A stretch of 64,000 nt of DNA, taken from Luteococcus sanguinis (lineage in GTDB: Bacteria > Actinomycetota > Actinomycetes > Propionibacteriales > Propionibacteriaceae). Below, piece after piece: positions 8,701 to 16,593 of this stretch; within the stretch, counting starts at the first letter, position 1; every line of letters begins with the position of its first letter. Made by a program: the position numbers and the translations under genes. The notes beneath the pieces are model-generated. The model worked only from the letters and a program-made list of their open reading frames with translations. It did not search any database and was not told the DNA's origin. Location: positions 1-64,000 of the forward strand of contig NZ_BAAAKI010000013.1 in NCBI RefSeq assembly GCF_039527675.1, given 5' to 3'.

Positions 8701-9938
8701 ACAATCGTGACTACCCGAAGCTCGTGCACTCCACCACGGTCGACGACTTCTTCACCTACCAGCTCAAGCACGAACTCCATGACCGGCCAGGTGTCGACGC
8801 GGCAGCCGGCGCGCGGTGGGTGGTCGCAGAGGTCATCCGCCTCGGATACAGACCCCGGCTGCACTCAAACTTCGACGGCTACGTGCTGGGAAAGTACGGG
8901 CCCGGACGCGGGAAGCCAAAGTGGATCGAACGGATCGGCAAGAAGTACCAGTGGATTGCACTCAACCGGCTCATCGGTCACCTATCCGATCACGCACCCA
9001 AGACCAGGAGCTCCTGGGAAGCCCCACCGCCGGCTGTGCCCGGACCCGAATCCTCCATCGTCCGGCAGGTCGACCCCACAGTGACCGAGTTCGAACCCGC
9101 GAGCGATGCGCCCCGTCCCTGGGTGCCGACCTACAACTGGGACGCGAAGACCGGGAGAACTGACGCCCAATGGGTGGCCGATGAATCCGATCTCCCCACT
9201 ATCGATGTCACCTCCGCCGAACGAGACGGACGCCCCTTCATCGTCGTTTCGGGCTCATACAGTTGGGACCTCACCGGCGACACCACGAAGCGCACCCACC
9301 AGGTCTGGACCAACCTCTACACCCATGTGGTGAGCACCGACGATCTTCCCGTGGCCCTTGGCGAACTCGAAGGAAGGGACGTGATCAACGACCTTGGGAT
9401 GTCCCGGCTCCCCATGAGCTACAGCGGGTATGTGGGCGAGTACCCGTTCGGGCACCACCACGGCGAGACGCTGAGTGTCTTGAAGCACGAATGGACGGAC
9501 CCGCTCAGCGTTCCGACACGACCAGCAGTGTGGGAGCTACTTGGCGAAAACGAGTACGCGCCAGGCAACCTCGCAACGATCTCGTTCGACGCCCCCGCTC
9601 CTGAGTTCTTTGGTCCCGCACCGGGCACCCTCCACTGGAACGGCCGCAACGGATGGACCGACACGAGCGGCCGACTCATCGCCGTTCTGCGGCACTCCGT
9701 CAACGTGGGCCAGAACGAGCTCCTGGTCGATGCCGATTTCCTGCGGGACTGGCTGACCGCCGAGCGGAAGTCGCTGATCTGGGTCGAGAACACGGGAAAG
9801 GACGTCTACCGGGAGGTGGGTTGGAGCACGTCCCATCCGGGAGCGCTCGTTCGTTCCCAGGTCCGAGCGTGGACGCCTGGGCAGGACCTGCGCACCGTTT
9901 CACCGGGCTGGCAGCGCATACCCGCCCGGGAGGACTGA
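5778..9938 (+). CDS. Nuclease-STAND NTPase, Avs-like antiviral protein
   Basis: The protein has 1386 residues. At the N-terminus, GDGGVE (50-55) and GWQAKYW (67-73) fit the D...QxK active-site pattern of Mrr/Cap4-like PD-(D/E)xK nucleases. A P-loop NTPase follows with Walker A GPAGIGKT at 361-368 and Walker B TLLVIDALND at 432-441. A long helical region then leads to a motif RIGKKYQWIA near 1052-1061, which I associate with large STAND-type defence proteins. This layout (effector nuclease, STAND ATPase, C-terminal sensor) matches Avs-type proteins that recognise conserved phage proteins and then degrade DNA. The exact Avs type cannot be assigned by eye. GTG 5778 is the chosen start because AGGAGG lies four bases upstream. 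It is the second gene of a same-strand pair with the 1320-aa HTH protein. Confidence 0.75.
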   Translation: MNIPDIDFARVRSLGAGGQRDGYEQFICELVAQEPPDADAKFVSLHGAGGDGGVECYWTLPGGAEHGWQAKYWTSHAAVDKSQLDASVKTALTNRPDLTKYIIAIPADPTGRTGGRGKSLLEKINDHGGWLDGWQTMAAARGMTVTFEFEWATNIATRLTHLDASGAQRRYWFDADVLSQQWWIDRLQDATDAARPRYTPELNVDVPAARSIAALCSDDEWWQVVLGQVDELTEATRRLQHAGSDADLDSARSAATTVIEALKTWERARTDAEFQRLGQTLKAAATVVREQEALEVDQMNATHENWDTAGWRQYQSEYMVQFPAEAVDALRDLGDKLETAIELLISPLGTLASAQVALMTGPAGIGKTYLALDAAARRLQRGRPSIVMHGRWFNNHDPLTHLRDVLQMPADLTSEETIALLDQSARAAGAPTLLVIDALNDTRPRSVWRDNLDRLISIVTRHSHVRLLLTARTHYVNQVLPPGMSIPRFEHTGFEGVEFEAVSEYAAFYGLEPPTSPPIHGEFDNPLYLRLVCEALQSDGRLSLDQANMGLGELTKMVLDHANEAVSNLVDASVSDQIVHRAMHALAGAIADQGGAPLTRFTAHAVLNPIWSDNSVEKSLLDGLIAQGLVEEDVVPGSSPYGTDIITITFERIGHHLIVSDALAHVNDADGVRAQLSGRLGELIGLDATIDVGLLEATSVVVAERFGLELTAFTAEIPDTAARDAAVIAGTAWRSVYSITLDTGSIITNALHRRETFDAGLTMLFRLAARPGHPLNADFLHEFFSELTMSTRDQFLTGWLHTSHGTSGAVDRLIRWGGEKPLDLVGTETTRLWVAALLWTTSATDRRVREPATIAAARLLARHPHQAAALLERFCIVDDEWVVERVLQVSYSALLASGSDADWGAAAEVVSAAFFTPSADLTPNAAVRDAARCILEAALDRGALPAEVTPDRFRPPYSSTWPLTWPTEDDIGPYDNRDYPKLVHSTTVDDFFTYQLKHELHDRPGVDAAAGARWVVAEVIRLGYRPRLHSNFDGYVLGKYGPGRGKPKWIERIGKKYQWIALNRLIGHLSDHAPKTRSSWEAPPPAVPGPESSIVRQVDPTVTEFEPASDAPRPWVPTYNWDAKTGRTDAQWVADESDLPTIDVTSAERDGRPFIVVSGSYSWDLTGDTTKRTHQVWTNLYTHVVSTDDLPVALGELEGRDVINDLGMSRLPMSYSGYVGEYPFGHHHGETLSVLKHEWTDPLSVPTRPAVWELLGENEYAPGNLATISFDAPAPEFFGPAPGTLHWNGRNGWTDTSGRLIAVLRHSVNVGQNELLVDADFLRDWLTAERKSLIWVENTGKDVYREVGWSTSHPGALVRSQVRAWTPGQDLRTVSPGWQRIPARED

Positions 9939-9949
9939 TATCGCGATCG

Positions 9950-10123
9950 GCTCGACTTATTTCCAACGAGGAGCATCGCTGCTTCCTTCAGCAGCTCGAA
10001 GCCTTCACGAACGAAGGGCTCCTCGTCCGAGGCTCACTTAAGCTCCTCGAGATCAACGACGTGAAGCTTCCGGAGCAATCCCGGATCGAACGGGCTGGTG
10101 CGGGACAACAGCTCAGGGTTCAT
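9950..10123 (-). pseudogene. Remnant of a third gene behind gajB
   Basis: An ATG at 10123 overlaps the last codons of gajB in another frame. It opens a 29-codon frame reading MNPELLSRTSPFDPGLL and RKLHVVDLEELK before a TGA at 10034-10036. In the same frame after the TGA the protein-like reading continues as ASDEEPFVREGFELLKEAAM to about 9953, then dissolves at the end of the neighbouring giant gene. The translational-overlap start and the continued coding character suggest a co-transcribed gene that has acquired a nonsense mutation and lost its 3' end. The family is not recognised. The interval 9939-10112 holds nothing else. Confidence 0.45.
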
Positions 10124-11771
10124 CGGCATACCCAAGCAACTCCTCATGTGGCGGCGAATCCTCGCGCCAGTAGGCGTTCGCGCCGTCCGGCTTTGTTCGA
10201 TGGCGCGCTGTCGTCAGGACGAGCTCATCCTTCGCCCGCGAGATAGCCACGAAGAACTCAGCCTTTACGTCGGCGTCCTTTTTGCCCCAGAAGAACTGGG
10301 GCTCAACGCCGAAGACGATGACCTTCTCGAACTCCATGCCCTTGCACTTGTGCACCGTCAGGATCCGGACGGCATCTTCTTCCGACAGCCGGTCGAGCGC
10401 CGCGACCGGCTCACCGTCGACCGCCAGCTCGCGCTTGAAGGCGCCGGCGGCTTCCTTGATCACGTCATTGAGCCGCGAACCCTGCTGATACGAAGGCGAC
10501 AGCGCATTGAGCGCCGGACGCGTTACGAACTTGAGGAACGAGTTGATGAGCGGCTTCCACAAGGCGTAGTCCGACGTAACAAACCCGGTAGCGCGCACGG
10601 TCAGCCGTGCTTCACGGAGGATCGTTCGGAGCTTACTGTCCAGCACGCCGTCAGCCTCTTCGATGCCGCCGCGCGTCACCACGCGCACCAATTCCGAGTA
10701 CGCCTCGGGACGGCCGTCGTCCGCAACGACCCGGAGGAAGTTGAAGATCAGGGCGGCAGCGGGCTCCGCGGTCAGATCCTGGGACTGCTGCTCGTTGCGG
10801 TACGGAATGCCAGCAGCGGTGAGGTTTCCCCCCAAGACGCTCGTGATGAGGTGCGGCTGCTGCCGAGCCAGCACTGTGATCTCTCGTGGCGGTACTCCTT
10901 CGTCTAGCCACTCGCCGATCATCTCCGTGACCGCAGCTGCTTCTTCCTCGTCGGTGTCGAAGCGGAGCACTTCCAGGATGCCTTCTTCGCCTTCGAGGTC
11001 TTCGTCCGGGCTCGCCGCGGACGGGTCCATCTCCAAGATCATGCGGTTCTGCACCCGGCGCAGCCGAGGCTTGGATCGGAAGTTCTGATAGAGCTGAAGC
11101 TCAGTCGCACCGAAGTCGTCGGCGAAGGTCGCCATGACACCTTCGAGTGCATCCGCGAACCCCATGATGCGTTGCTTGGTGTCACCGACGCCGATGAGCT
11201 GCACGCCGGTGCCGGCGAAGGCCTCCTTCAAGAATGCGTACTGCGCCGTCGTTGCATCCTGAAACTCATCCATGAAGACGTGGCTGTACGTCTGCCGCAA
11301 CGCGCCCCGAGCGTAGTCGTTCTTCTCGAGGATCTCTAACGCGAGTGGCACGAGGTCATCGAAGGTGATCTGCTGGTTCAGGATGCGCGTCCGGGCATCG
11401 ATCCGGTAGTCCGGGTTCAGCGCGTTCTGGCCCGTGAGAGCCGGACGGTAGTTGTCGATGACGCGCTTGGCAAACGCGTGGAAGGTGAAGCTGTCGAAGC
11501 GGGCGGCGTACTGAGACCCCGAGCGTAGGCGAACGCGGGACTGTAGGTTGCGGGCGGCGTCGACCTTAAACGAGATCGCCAGGATGCGCTTCGGGTACGG
11601 GCTCGCTCCCGTGCGAAAGAGGAAGTCGGCGCGCTGGGCGAGCAACTCGGTTTTCCCTGCGCCTGGACCAGCGGTAACGACGACGTTCGCGCTGGTCTCG
11701 CGGACAGCCTTCAGAGCGTTCGGCTCGAGCCCCAGCCCGCCGACCGGAGTCCAGTCCTCTGACCTAATCAC
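10113..11771 (-). CDS. gajB: Gabija protein GajB, UvrD-like helicase
   Basis: The protein has 552 residues and is a superfamily 1A UvrD/Rep-like ATPase. Visible motifs are Walker A VVTAGPGAGKTELL near residue 33, motif II FMDEFQDATT, motif III IGVGDTKQRIMGF, motif V TVHKCKGMEFEKV and motif VI FVAISRAKDELVL. It is the second gene after an OLD-family nuclease and shares a four-base ATGA overlap with it. That order and coupling are those of the Gabija anti-phage system, in which GajB responds to nucleotide or DNA changes and acts in complex with GajA. It is slightly longer than the well-studied GajB of about 494 residues. Identification rests on pairing and motifs, and is strong. Confidence 0.9.
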   Translation of the reverse strand: MIRSEDWTPVGGLGLEPNALKAVRETSANVVVTAGPGAGKTELLAQRADFLFRTGASPYPKRILAISFKVDAARNLQSRVRLRSGSQYAARFDSFTFHAFAKRVIDNYRPALTGQNALNPDYRIDARTRILNQQITFDDLVPLALEILEKNDYARGALRQTYSHVFMDEFQDATTAQYAFLKEAFAGTGVQLIGVGDTKQRIMGFADALEGVMATFADDFGATELQLYQNFRSKPRLRRVQNRMILEMDPSAASPDEDLEGEEGILEVLRFDTDEEEAAAVTEMIGEWLDEGVPPREITVLARQQPHLITSVLGGNLTAAGIPYRNEQQSQDLTAEPAAALIFNFLRVVADDGRPEAYSELVRVVTRGGIEEADGVLDSKLRTILREARLTVRATGFVTSDYALWKPLINSFLKFVTRPALNALSPSYQQGSRLNDVIKEAAGAFKRELAVDGEPVAALDRLSEEDAVRILTVHKCKGMEFEKVIVFGVEPQFFWGKKDADVKAEFFVAISRAKDELVLTTARHRTKPDGANAYWREDSPPHEELLGYADEP

Positions 11772-13708
11772 TCGGGAAGCGCCTCGAGTTTGGCCCGCAC
11801 GTCCGCGACCAGGCGTTGCAAGACCTCGGGGAGATCCGCCAGGAGTTCCTCGTTAGTCAGCGCCGCCATCGCTTTGAGGTGCGACGCGGGCTTGCTCTTG
11901 AGATCGAACAAGCGGTGGTAGTCATCGAAGAGCTCGAAGGCATCCTCGGGCAGGTGGTCCTCGTTCGCGTGAGACTTGCCGAGCACGGCGGCGATTGTCT
12001 TCTCGTCGGGCGTTCCAACCGACTCCACCCCGTATGCGTCGGGGAAGGCCTCGAGCATCATCAGGTCGAGGTCTACCGGGTGGGAGAAGTAGACGCCCTT
12101 CTGCTCCAGCGCATAGATCGGGCCGTGACCGTCCTTAAGGCTCACTTCGTTGTAGACGGGGAAATCGACGACGTCGTCCCACTTGGCGAGCCAGTCAACC
12201 TGGGCGTCTGTGAAGGTACCTGGGTTGAGTTTGTTGTACTGCTTAAGCGCGTTGCTAACGCGACCCCACCCTCCCTGGTACCGACCGGAATCCAGATCAA
12301 GCAGGGTGACGTGCGGGATCTCCAGTTCGTTCAATAGGCGCCAGAAGTGATTGACGTGACGACCACCCAGCGGGACAACAGAGACTGACGCGTCATCCTC
12401 CGCAACGCCAGCCGCAGCGAGTACGCGCGGCAACACGATTTGCTCGCTATCGCCCTCACCGAGAACGACCAAGCGCGAGAAGTAGAGCTCAGGGAAGGCC
12501 AACACCGCCTCACGAACATACTTCGCCGTTTCGTCGTTCTTGGCCGGAAGGACGATCCGACGCACCTGAGACTGACGATCACCGTCAAGACGTAGGAAGC
12601 AGATGGCCTCAGGATTGACGCGGCGCAGCAGGGCAGGCGAGTGGGTTGCAATCAGCGCTTGCAAGTCTCCATGCTCGGCAGCCTTGCGGAGCTGCCGGAT
12701 GATGCGACCGAGGTACTGCGGAGCAAGGCTGTTCTCCGGTTCTTCCAGCGCGATGATGGTGTGCACCGGCGGTCGGAGTCGGTGCTGATCGAAGGCAGTC
12801 TCCGTGCCGTTCAACACCTCCCGTGCTAGCGACTGCCAGGCGAGCACGAGCGAAATGTAGAGCAAGGACTTCTGGCCATCGCTGAGCCGATCGAACGGCA
12901 GCGAGGAACCGGCCGGAGATGGCGCGAACGATACCGTTAGCTGACGCAGCACACTCTCCAGGTCGCCACTGCCGAACGCGATTGAAGGGTCGGTGAAGAA
13001 GGCGCCGGAGTGAAGCCCAGACCACTCCCCCGCGAGCTGCACGCCGATGCTTTTGACCGCTGCGTTCCCTGCAAGCGAGTCGGTGAGATCCTTCGACAGC
13101 GTGTCGAGCGTGGTGCGCTCCGCTGTCCAGTCGGCAGCACGCAGCGCCCGTCCGACAAGCGAAGCGGTGGTGTAGGCGATGTGCTCGGCGGGGTCGCGGC
13201 GCGCAGGCAGGTAGTGCACTTCGATGTTGGCGCGGTCGAATCGAGACATATCAGCTCGTTGCGTCGGCGCCCCATCGGCGTCAGCTTCGAGGATGTACTG
13301 GAGCTTCTCCTCGATGACATTGTCCGGAGCGATCGTGGCGGTGAGTCGGACGCGGATCCGAGGTACACCGTCTTCAGTCGCGATGCGCATGTGCGCGAAG
13401 TTCGGCGGGACAGACGGGTGGTCGCCGTCCTCGCCCGATTCCGGGACCTCGATGTCGACTTCGATCCAAAGTTCGGGCCCGTCTGCGTGCACCTCAACAG
13501 CGGTGAGACCGGCGGCGATATGGAAGTCGGAGTGTCGGATCTTGCGCTGTGTAGGTAGCGGGCTGAACAGCCGCGACAGCGCCTCGAGCACCGCCGTCTT
13601 GCCGGCGCCGTTCGGGCCAAGCACGTAGGTGACATCTCGCAGTGTGATCGTGGTCGGCGTCGGACCGAACGACTGGAAGCCGGAAATCCGGAGGTGGGTG
13701 ATCTGCAT
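11768..13708 (-). CDS. gajA: Gabija protein GajA, OLD-family ATPase/TOPRIM nuclease
   Basis: The protein has 646 residues. The N-terminal ABC-type ATPase shows Walker A LGPNGAGKTAVLEAL near residue 30, signature LSDGQKSLLYISL and Walker B TIIALEEPENSLAP. The C-terminal TOPRIM nuclease shows LGEGDSEQIVLP and LLDLDSGR, the E and DxD metal sites. This is the OLD nuclease layout of GajA, a sequence-specific DNA nickase held inactive by nucleotides until phage infection. The start ATG 13708 has AAGGA five to seven bases upstream. The gene overlaps gajB by four bases, so the two are translationally coupled. All catalytic motifs appear intact, so the system is probably functional. Confidence 0.92.
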   Translation of the reverse strand: MQITHLRISGFQSFGPTPTTITLRDVTYVLGPNGAGKTAVLEALSRLFSPLPTQRKIRHSDFHIAAGLTAVEVHADGPELWIEVDIEVPESGEDGDHPSVPPNFAHMRIATEDGVPRIRVRLTATIAPDNVIEEKLQYILEADADGAPTQRADMSRFDRANIEVHYLPARRDPAEHIAYTTASLVGRALRAADWTAERTTLDTLSKDLTDSLAGNAAVKSIGVQLAGEWSGLHSGAFFTDPSIAFGSGDLESVLRQLTVSFAPSPAGSSLPFDRLSDGQKSLLYISLVLAWQSLAREVLNGTETAFDQHRLRPPVHTIIALEEPENSLAPQYLGRIIRQLRKAAEHGDLQALIATHSPALLRRVNPEAICFLRLDGDRQSQVRRIVLPAKNDETAKYVREAVLAFPELYFSRLVVLGEGDSEQIVLPRVLAAAGVAEDDASVSVVPLGGRHVNHFWRLLNELEIPHVTLLDLDSGRYQGGWGRVSNALKQYNKLNPGTFTDAQVDWLAKWDDVVDFPVYNEVSLKDGHGPIYALEQKGVYFSHPVDLDLMMLEAFPDAYGVESVGTPDEKTIAAVLGKSHANEDHLPEDAFELFDDYHRLFDLKSKPASHLKAMAALTNEELLADLPEVLQRLVADVRAKLEALPE

Positions 13709-13903
13709 CAGACGTCCTTGTCTCTCTGCACGCGCGTGGAGGCTCTTGAAGCCAAGCGGGCAGCGGGTTAGTGCGGAAGCGCCTCATCCTGTCGATCAAT
13801 TCGAGCGCATAAATGGTGTTTCGCTCATTGTCCTTTGTGTCCTTCGTACAAGCCAACAAACACGCCGTAGCAAGAGCGCGGTGTCCAAGGCGCGGGCGTC
13901 TCA

Positions 13904-14096
13904 CTATCCAATCGACCTCAGGCGTTTGGCCGTTGCACGAGCGTCAGCCGCTTGGTCGTCAATCCATGTCGCCGTCTCCCCGCGTTCGGCTGATCAACCA
14001 GGCTGGAGACGGACGCCACAGCAGGCGGGACCTTAGCCGAACTTCGGTCCGACGGATCGTCGATCAGGGCACCGACGCGTCAACGTCCACCCACAT
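13904..14096 (-). pseudogene. Frameshifted small-protein gene in the gajA upstream region
   Basis: The 477-bp interval upstream of gajA has no intact gene, but on the minus strand three frame segments join into one protein-like reading. MWVDVDA starts at ATG 14096. RVGALIDDPSDRSSAKVPPA and VASVSSLVDQ follow in a second frame (14079 to about 13990). ERGETATWIDDQAADARATA and KRLRSIG follow in a third, ending at a stop at 13904. Two small indels, near 14078 and 13990, would restore about 65 codons. A TACAGT -10-like box lies seven bases before the ATG. I do not recognise the family. The rest of 13709-14185 shows nothing. Confidence 0.4.
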
Positions 14097-14185
14097 CGAG
14101 GCGACTGTAGCCACTTTTGAGACGCGCTCGACAGCCGCCGACACGGGTTGAGCCGATACCAAACATCCCGTTCTCCGGAAGTGGC

Positions 14186-15922
14186 CTAGCTATCGCCGCT
14201 GTCGGGCTCCTCGTCAGTGGCCAAATTGTCGGGGATCAGCTCCGAGTACTCCTCACGGATGAACGCCAATCCCTCGGCGAGCGAGGGGTCGAACTCGAGA
14301 GAGCTGGTCACGAAGTCCAAGCGTCTCTTGTTCTCGTCGATGATGTCTCGCCAGCGGCGCACGTACGCTCGCACGGTCGGACGGCCGGGCTTCTTGTCGG
14401 GCTCGAAGACCAGTCCAAGTTCGCGGTCGGATCCGATGATCGAGTTGTCCATGACACCGTCGTAGTCGGTGACCACGAGAATGACCTCCCACACCGAGCG
14501 ATCGCTCGCGAACGCGGCGTTGTCGGCGACGACGTTGATGTAGTCCTCGATCTGGTTCCGCTCGGTGCGACCAGCAGTGATGCCCGGCGCCTTCAGCTCG
14601 ATCACGAGATGACGGATTCGGTCGTGCTCCTTTGCCTTGACGGCGAGGTGGAGATCTATTCGTCCACTCTTGCCGTCCCATCGTTTGACCGGCTCGGCCT
14701 TGCCTGTCGGCAAACCTTCGAGCTTGAGGTGCGTACGCAGCATCTGTGTGAGCCCTCGCTCACTATTCATGAAGTGGTATTCCTCGCCGAAGATCCAGAG
14801 CTCGTGCTCGAGAATCTTGTGGAGGTGGTCGCGTTCGCCAACCTTCTTCGAGTCGTCTGGATCGAAGAGCAGGTGCTCGAGCCCGGCGAGAAACTTCGTG
14901 CGACTTGTCACGAGGTTGGCGGCTCGGATCACACCTGCGAGCGTTGTCTCGCTGAGCAGCTTGGTGAGTGCCTGTCGATCTTGCTCAGTGAGGGCGACGA
15001 ACTCGCTGACCAGCAGGGCCAAGTTCTCCGGATCAGTCTTCAACGCATCGCGAAGAAGGTTCAGGGTCAGCTGTGCTCCGTCCTTTCGCTTCGGGATCTG
15101 CGGCACAAGGGCACTAGACACGATGTCGAAGACAGCTCGCTCGGCCTTGTCAGCTTCAGTCGTAGGCTCCGCCTCGTACGGGTAGATACCCTTCGACTTC
15201 CACTCGTCGATTTGATCGCGACGGCGCGAGCGACGTCGCGAGGCGAAGTGCTCGCGGACGGCAGTCTTGGTGGCTCGCCACACGGCGCCGGCCGGGTCTG
15301 GAGCCATCTCGCCGAGTCCGAGCTCCGACAGCGAGTCGACGTCGAAGCCGTTCCAGGTGACGTAGGCCGAGTAGGCCGTCTGGCTCTCGAGTTCGGCCCC
15401 CGACATTTCGACGACGAATCGCTCCGCGTCCTCACCGAAGTAGATCGCGCGATGCTTGCCCGTTCGCCATTCGATGATGCGGATTGAGAGCACAGCGTTG
15501 TGGTTGATGTCGAGGCCGACTTCGACAGTGGTGTCATCCAATATCTCGTCGCTCGGGTTGAGCTTTGAGCCGTCGAAGATCACCGTCAGCGAGTCGTCGT
15601 TGAGGAGCACTGGAGCGAAGTGGGACGTGAGGGTCGCGAGAGTCGTGTCGCTGAGAAGGGAGTTAAGGCTGCGGTCTTGTTCGTTCAGAGCCGTCACGAC
15701 CGTGCCGGTCGTCGTCTCGGTCGAAGGTGAAGCTTCCCAGCTGAAGGGTTCTGCCCGCTCCTTGACGCCCTCGATGACGATACGTTCGCTCTCCCCGGTC
15801 ATGTTGACGCTCTCGCTCGCCCACGTCACTCGTGAGCCGAGCGCGAAGGCGCGTAGGCGACCCTCGCCGAGCTTCCCGTGAAGGCCGCGCTTGTCGTTCT
15901 TGGAGCGGCTGGCGAGCGCCCA
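14186..15922 (-). pseudogene. GHKL-ATPase / PD-(D/E)xK nuclease protein, 5'-truncated
   Basis: The frame encodes about 575 residues. It begins inside a GHKL (Hsp90/MutL-like) ATPase domain: ASRSKNDKRGLHGKLGEGR and FALGSRVTWAS are the glycine-rich lid region, and TTTGTVVTAL follows. The upstream N-box and G1 box (the ExxDNAxDA and DxGxG parts) are missing. Frame upstream of about 15922 has shadow composition. The C-terminal third ends in a nuclease-like domain: ELWIFGEEYHF, then GRIDLHLAVK and HLVIELKAPG, a D...ExK pattern. Without the N-terminal ATP site the protein is probably inactive. It most likely was another defence gene, cut when the defence cargo was joined to the conjugation module at about 15.93 kb. 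Confidence 0.65.
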
Positions 15923-16039
15923 ACGGGCGGGCGGTAACGCGCACCTACCACATGTGAAACGAGACAACGAACCCGTAGACTTCCGTAAGTTCACGGATCC
16001 GCACCCCTCGCGCCGACCTTTCGACGAGGGTACGGCGGC

Positions 16040-16528
16040 GTGAAGATGCGGCGCAAGAGCGAGCCGGAAGGGGTGCCGGCGGTGCTGCCGCTGATCATCG
16101 CGGAGGTCGTTTCCGAGGAGCACATCGTGCTGACTGTGAACGGGCGGCGCATCCCCGCCGCGCCGACGACCCGGAATGAGCTCGGCCGGGCGATCGGCGA
16201 GCTCGTCACGCGGCTGCACAGCCCGACTCGGGTAGAGGTGCACGAGGTGGACGGCAGTGTCTGGGCCGACATCATCACGCCAGCAGGGCCGCCGGCTGAT
16301 GCGCTGACACCGCCACCTGCGCCGAGACCGCTGCTAGTCGAGCTCACGTCCGACGGTTTCGTCCCGGGCGAGGACGTCGCGATCGCGCTCATCCTGCGGC
16401 ACACCTCCGCTGCCGGCAACGGGACCGCTCGCGCCCTCCTAGATCGGGCGGAGAAGGCGACGGTCACCGGCGAGGTGGTCCTGCTGGGTCGCATCTCGGG
16501 CACCATCTCGATCCAGCGCGCCGACTGA
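16040..16528 (+). CDS. Hypothetical protein before the coupling-protein gene
   Basis: The protein has 162 residues and no recognised domain. The first part (IIAEVVSEEHIVLTVNGRRI) is beta-rich, and a proline-rich linker (PPADALTPPPAPRPLL) separates it from a C-terminal region with VTGEVVLLGRISGTISIQ. It lies 65 bp upstream of the TraG/VirD4-like gene on the same strand, so it probably belongs to the conjugation module. GTG 16040 is used as the start. ATG at 16046 is an equal alternative. No membrane segment or signal peptide is visible. Function unknown. Confidence 0.6.
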   Translation: MKMRRKSEPEGVPAVLPLIIAEVVSEEHIVLTVNGRRIPAAPTTRNELGRAIGELVTRLHSPTRVEVHEVDGSVWADIITPAGPPADALTPPPAPRPLLVELTSDGFVPGEDVAIALILRHTSAAGNGTARALLDRAEKATVTGEVVLLGRISGTISIQRAD

Positions 16529-16544
16529 CCTTCGCCGAGCCATA

Positions 16545-16587
16545 CCTCCTTCCTGACCCTGCCGCACGGACGGGGTCAGGAAGGAGG
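16545..16587 (+). promoter_or_regulatory. Perfect 15-bp inverted repeat enclosing the RBS of the coupling-protein gene
   Basis: Left arm CCTCCTTCCTGACCC (16545-16559) and right arm GGGTCAGGAAGGAGG (16573-16587) are exact complements separated by 13 bases. The right arm contains the Shine-Dalgarno sequence AAGGAGG, six bases before the ATG at 16594. Folded as RNA, the stem would bury the ribosome-binding site. As DNA, it could be an operator for a dimeric regulator. There is no T-run after it, so a terminator is unlikely. Confidence 0.75.
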
Positions 16588-16593
16588 CGCGTC

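Noticed and set aside
7323..8864. A 513-codon minus-strand frame inside the second giant gene
   Set aside because: It is antisense to the intact nuclease-STAND protein and has no recognisable motifs.
13709..14185. Plus-strand 112-codon frame at 13813-14151
   Set aside because: It has no ribosome site and Arg/Ser-rich composition. The minus-strand frameshifted reading explains this stretch better.
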